DNA of 24,462 nucleotides, taken from DATKMG01 sp035541995. Its GTDB lineage: Bacteria; Acidobacteriota; Terriglobia; Versatilivoradales; Versatilivoraceae. The notes beneath the pieces are model-generated. The model was not told the origin of the DNA, did no database searches, and saw only the letters and a list, made by a program, of their open reading frames with translations. The stretch spans positions 1 through 24,462 of the forward strand of contig DATKMG010000768.1 of NCBI GenBank assembly GCA_035541995.1. The letters run 5' to 3'. This document shows, one piece after another, positions 23,301-24,462 of the stretch (positions are counted from its first letter, which is position 1; the number at the start of each line of letters is the position of its first letter). The position numbers were made by a program, and so were the translations under genes.

Positions 23301-23937
23301 CGGAGAAAAATCGGTCACGATGTTTCATCATCCGCAGAATCTCAAGCTCACCTGGATTTATGATCTCCCCTTTGGGAAAGATCGCCGCTGGGCAAAGTCA
23401 GGGCCAGCTGGGTATCTGCTGGGCGGGTGGACCTTGAGTGCGATTCACAATTATCGCTCGGGCAACCCTCTTCAGATTTTGGCTGGCGCCTACGCTTATT
23501 CCTCGTACAGTTACCTGTTTAATCCGCCAGGCTGGCGCGGCGACGTGCTGTTACCTTCAAACCAGCAGAAAGCCAGTTGGCGCGGGAGCGTTGATTCTGT
23601 GGACGGTGCCCCGTATTTGAATCCGGAGGCTTTTGCACAGCCCCCGGGAACCGAAAACGGTGTGGGCTTGCGGTTGGGGAATGCCCCCCGCCTCTTGCCC
23701 AATGTGCGAGGGCCAGCCTGGTATTCGGAAGATCTTTCGGTCATCAAGCGCGTGCCGTTGAAGTTTAGAGAGCAGGCGAACTTTGAAATCCGCGCGGACA
23801 TTTTCAACATCTTAAACCGCGCGGGAAGAGGCGATCCCTGGTCTGACGTCAGTGATCCGAGCACGTTCGGACGAATCTTCGGCAATGGTGATCGGATGCC
23901 AAGGACTGTCCAGGTGGCGGTCCGGATCAATTTCTGA
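20374..23937 (+). CDS. TonB-dependent receptor with carboxypeptidase-regulatory-like N-terminal domain (Oar-like)
   Basis: A 1187-residue outer-membrane protein. A signal peptide (GLGSFSLLALVFLAGHLRAQ, about 10-29) is followed by a carboxypeptidase-regulatory/CarboxypepD-like domain (about 33-115, GAITGVIRDASGAVVPNAEV to GTYTVSASLDGFK). A plug domain is recognisable from YSHEILIDGITL and GNLSAQYGATQTAVANFLMKSGTN (about 188-250). The rest is a long beta-barrel region rich in aromatic strands, with motifs such as LYAQDDWKISSNLTVNLGVRWE and YGPRVGFAWNLKPKVVVRGGYG, ending in VQVAVRINF, a typical barrel C-terminus with a terminal Phe. Such Oar-like receptors are numerous in Acidobacteria and probably import large substrates such as glycans or peptides using TonB energy; the ligand is unknown. 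It lies 168 bp downstream of the kinase gene on the same strand, a pairing that suggests linked regulation. GGAG 10 nt upstream supports the start. Confidence 0.95.
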   Translation: MNIRSKRGMGLGSFSLLALVFLAGHLRAQGERGAITGVIRDASGAVVPNAEVTILNKATGVEDKAVSTDVGLYRAPYLAPGTYTVSASLDGFKTAIRDNVEVPVATTVSLDFTLDVGEVSERITVSAETPLLEGSTSEIGTNTTDKEFHTWPILVDDGMRQLQNFIFAAMPGTEGGTFLGSINGGQGYSHEILIDGITLGRFDLTGGSNNEMSPSVDATSDFKLQTGNLSAQYGATQTAVANFLMKSGTNNIHGTAYWFHRDNWLRANSWAENANNLERLSYKDNSFGGTIGGPIKKDRTHFFVSYEGDRRKSLNWSSTNATVPLPAFKAGDFSKLLDPNFTGDSNSGTVVGRDALGRDVIYGQVYDPTTSRQLPDGTWIRDPFPGNIIPTEKFSSVSRKILELADTPNPTFNTFRRNMPAVSGSPNFQLNVWGIKLDHVINEKHKLSGFFNFSQRERNIHSGDAFLPIPGPASSTWLLQKTPSRIFRFSEDWTLGATTLNHFGFGFNRFGNVNGPPSSVVGADWAGKIGLTGVGPNTFPKIYFQAPSPTLNGGTTMGVGGAYDTPNQSFVWADDLTMIRRSHNIRVGTEIRRYHSNDRNLYGAGSYYMRNDQTALPEFAGSTGFAYASFLLGAVDSADLFIPLTFQGQRIWYSALYAQDDWKISSNLTVNLGVRWEIPGPLKEVADRMGGMDPTRPNPGADGFLGALTFLGNCEGCNGRDSYQDTYYKQYGPRVGFAWNLKPKVVVRGGYGINFSAPLQYFFTTYLDAGFNGDKLIPANSGRFRQDPSLRWDQGYPPYTETSPSRDPSLLNGGIVGYLPANSIRQPYVQNWNLGIQYELPWNTVAEANYIGNKGTRLVNGSLKGYLNQLDTKYLALGDALYDDISDHPEIPKPYPSFSGSLAQALRPWPQYYQIWDRNYNDGNSSYHALQITLTKRSSVGLSFLAAYTFSKSLATTDTPINGNYYSYAQDFYNRNGEKSVTMFHHPQNLKLTWIYDLPFGKDRRWAKSGPAGYLLGGWTLSAIHNYRSGNPLQILAGAYAYSSYSYLFNPPGWRGDVLLPSNQQKASWRGSVDSVDGAPYLNPEAFAQPPGTENGVGLRLGNAPRLLPNVRGPAWYSEDLSVIKRVPLKFREQANFEIRADIFNILNRAGRGDPWSDVSDPSTFGRIFGNGDRMPRTVQVAVRINF

Positions 23938-23948
23938 AGGAGACTGTA

Positions 23949-24041
23949 ATGGATCAGTTTCAAGTGGGGGGGCAAGTGACCAATGCCACCCTGCGAGCCC
24001 CTTCTCGGAGCAACCCGACGTGGGTGGAGAACTTTAAGTAG
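23949..24041 (+). pseudogene. Remnant of a second kinase-propeller 3' end (30-codon frame)
   Basis: A 30-codon frame starts at ATG 23949 with AGGAG 7 nt upstream and ends SNPTWVENFK-stop. The intact kinase upstream ends SNLMLVENFR-stop. Over the last 33 bases the two match at 26 positions (20173-20205 versus 24009-24041), with the stop codons aligned. The start of the frame (MDQFQVGGQVTNATLRAP) is not recognisable. I read it as the last codons of a deleted paralogue of the kinase-propeller, now sitting 12 bp behind the TonB receptor. It could still be translated as a short peptide, but no function is apparent. Confidence 0.5.
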
Positions 24042-24121
24042 GCGTCAGGTAGCAGGTGTGAGGTTCCAGGGATAGGGTGGATACGACAGGATCATGAATG
24101 GACGTGAGGATCCAGGCATTC

Positions 24122-24304
24122 ATTCCCCCTTAGAAAAGGGAACCTGTGGAAAAATTCCGAATTCCCGAATAACGCCGTGTGAGGTTGAGGCTTTGAGAAA
24201 GCCTCAACGGCCTACATTCATTCCAAAGGTTCTGTGGAAGCGGTGTAGGCCGGGTCCCCCGACCCGGCGCATTTTTTCACAGCTTCAGGTTTCTAAGGGG
24301 GAAT
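24122..24304 (+). mobile_element. MITE-like element with 15-bp terminal inverted repeats
   Basis: ATTCCCCCTTAGAAA (24122-24136) and its exact reverse complement (24290-24304) bound a 183-bp segment. Inside are an 11-bp perfect hairpin GTTGAGGCTTT-GAG-AAAGCCTCAAC (24184-24208), an inverted GGCCTAC/GTAGGCC pair (24209-24215, 24245-24251) and a GC-rich hairpin with a T run. No coding frame fits it. Possible ATT target duplications (24118-24120 and 24305-24307) are too short to trust. It looks like a non-autonomous mobile or palindromic repeat; no transposase is present. Confidence 0.55.
24249..24277 (+). terminator. Terminator-like hairpin within the MITE-like element
   Basis: GCCGGGTC (24249-24256) pairs exactly with GACCCGGC (24261-24268) around CCCC, followed by GCA and six T (24272-24277). 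This is a workable intrinsic terminator on the plus strand for transcripts from the TonB receptor gene, some 310 bp past its stop. Confidence 0.6.
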
Positions 24305-24342
24305 ATTGGGGACAATCCTCTGGCAGCTTAAGGCAAATTGCC

Positions 24343-24462
24343 CCTTTCCCAATACGCCACGGGAACCGCACAAGGATTCGCCCGCATTACCAAGACCGCA
24401 GGAACCAACCCCTTTATCGTGTATGCCGTCATCAATGATGGAGCCCAGCCCGGCCAAGGGAC
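24343..24462 (+). pseudogene. 120-bp copy 2: fragment of the metalloprotease 3' coding sequence
   Basis: Matches 16372-16491 at 119 of 120 bases and stays in the same reading frame up to the window edge (LSQYATGTAQGF to PGQGT). In that frame a TAA lies at 24329-24331, only four codons before the match begins. It is therefore not the continuation of an intact gene entering from the left; only the C-terminal part is present. It may be a recent segmental duplication, a gene-conversion tract, or an assembly join at a repeat. What follows past 24462 cannot be seen. Confidence 0.7.

Noticed and set aside
24094..24438. 114-codon plus-strand frame near the right edge
   Set aside because: It runs through the hairpin-rich element and reads the metalloprotease copy in the wrong frame. 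The composition is not protein-like.

Overview
The window looks like a piece of an Acidobacteriota genome, probably from a soil or aquatic lineage. The evidence is gene content. There are three VWFA-related proteins of the type expanded in Acidobacteria, a carboxypeptidase-regulatory/Oar-like TonB-dependent receptor, and a Ser/Thr protein kinase fused to a TolB-like PD40 propeller and preceded by the remains of an ECF sigma gene. There is also a multidomain secreted metalloprotease with FN3, IPT and BACON modules. I see no tRNA, rRNA, CRISPR array or phage/plasmid backbone genes. Species-level placement is not possible by eye.

Layout: 1-607 (-) is the 5' part of a VWFA protein cut by the window edge. 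It diverges from an isocitrate dehydrogenase-like gene (945-1949, +). Next come, all on the minus strand, tatA (2001-2195), a 58-residue Lys/Thr-rich secreted peptide with its own intrinsic terminator (2387-2563), a sigma54 response regulator (2874-4232), its sensor kinase (4311-6029), a UPF0182 membrane protein (6141-8849) and a Tat-exported alpha/beta hydrolase (8933-9949). The last four are closely spaced and could be one transcription unit running hydrolase > UPF0182 > kinase > regulator. Two more VWFA proteins (10372-11313 and 11409-12401) follow, also minus.

From 12.9 kb everything turns to the plus strand: a 1205-residue metalloprotease (12908-16525), a decayed ECF sigma gene (16782-17055), the kinase-propeller (17176-20205) and the TonB receptor (20374-23937). 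After the receptor the DNA is a patchwork of debris: a remnant of a second kinase-propeller 3' end, a 183-bp element bounded by 15-bp inverted repeats and full of hairpins, and a nearly exact 120-bp copy of the metalloprotease 3' coding sequence at the window edge.

The genes fall into three themes: envelope signalling and export (two-component pair, UPF0182, TatA, a Tat substrate), secreted or surface VWFA proteins, and an extracellular degradation/uptake set (metalloprotease, kinase sensor, outer-membrane receptor). The most unusual structure is a palindromic repeat inserted in frame inside the kinase catalytic domain. It lies between a dead sigma gene and further repeat-rich DNA, which suggests that the 16.5-24.4 kb half has been reshaped by small repeats and segmental duplication.
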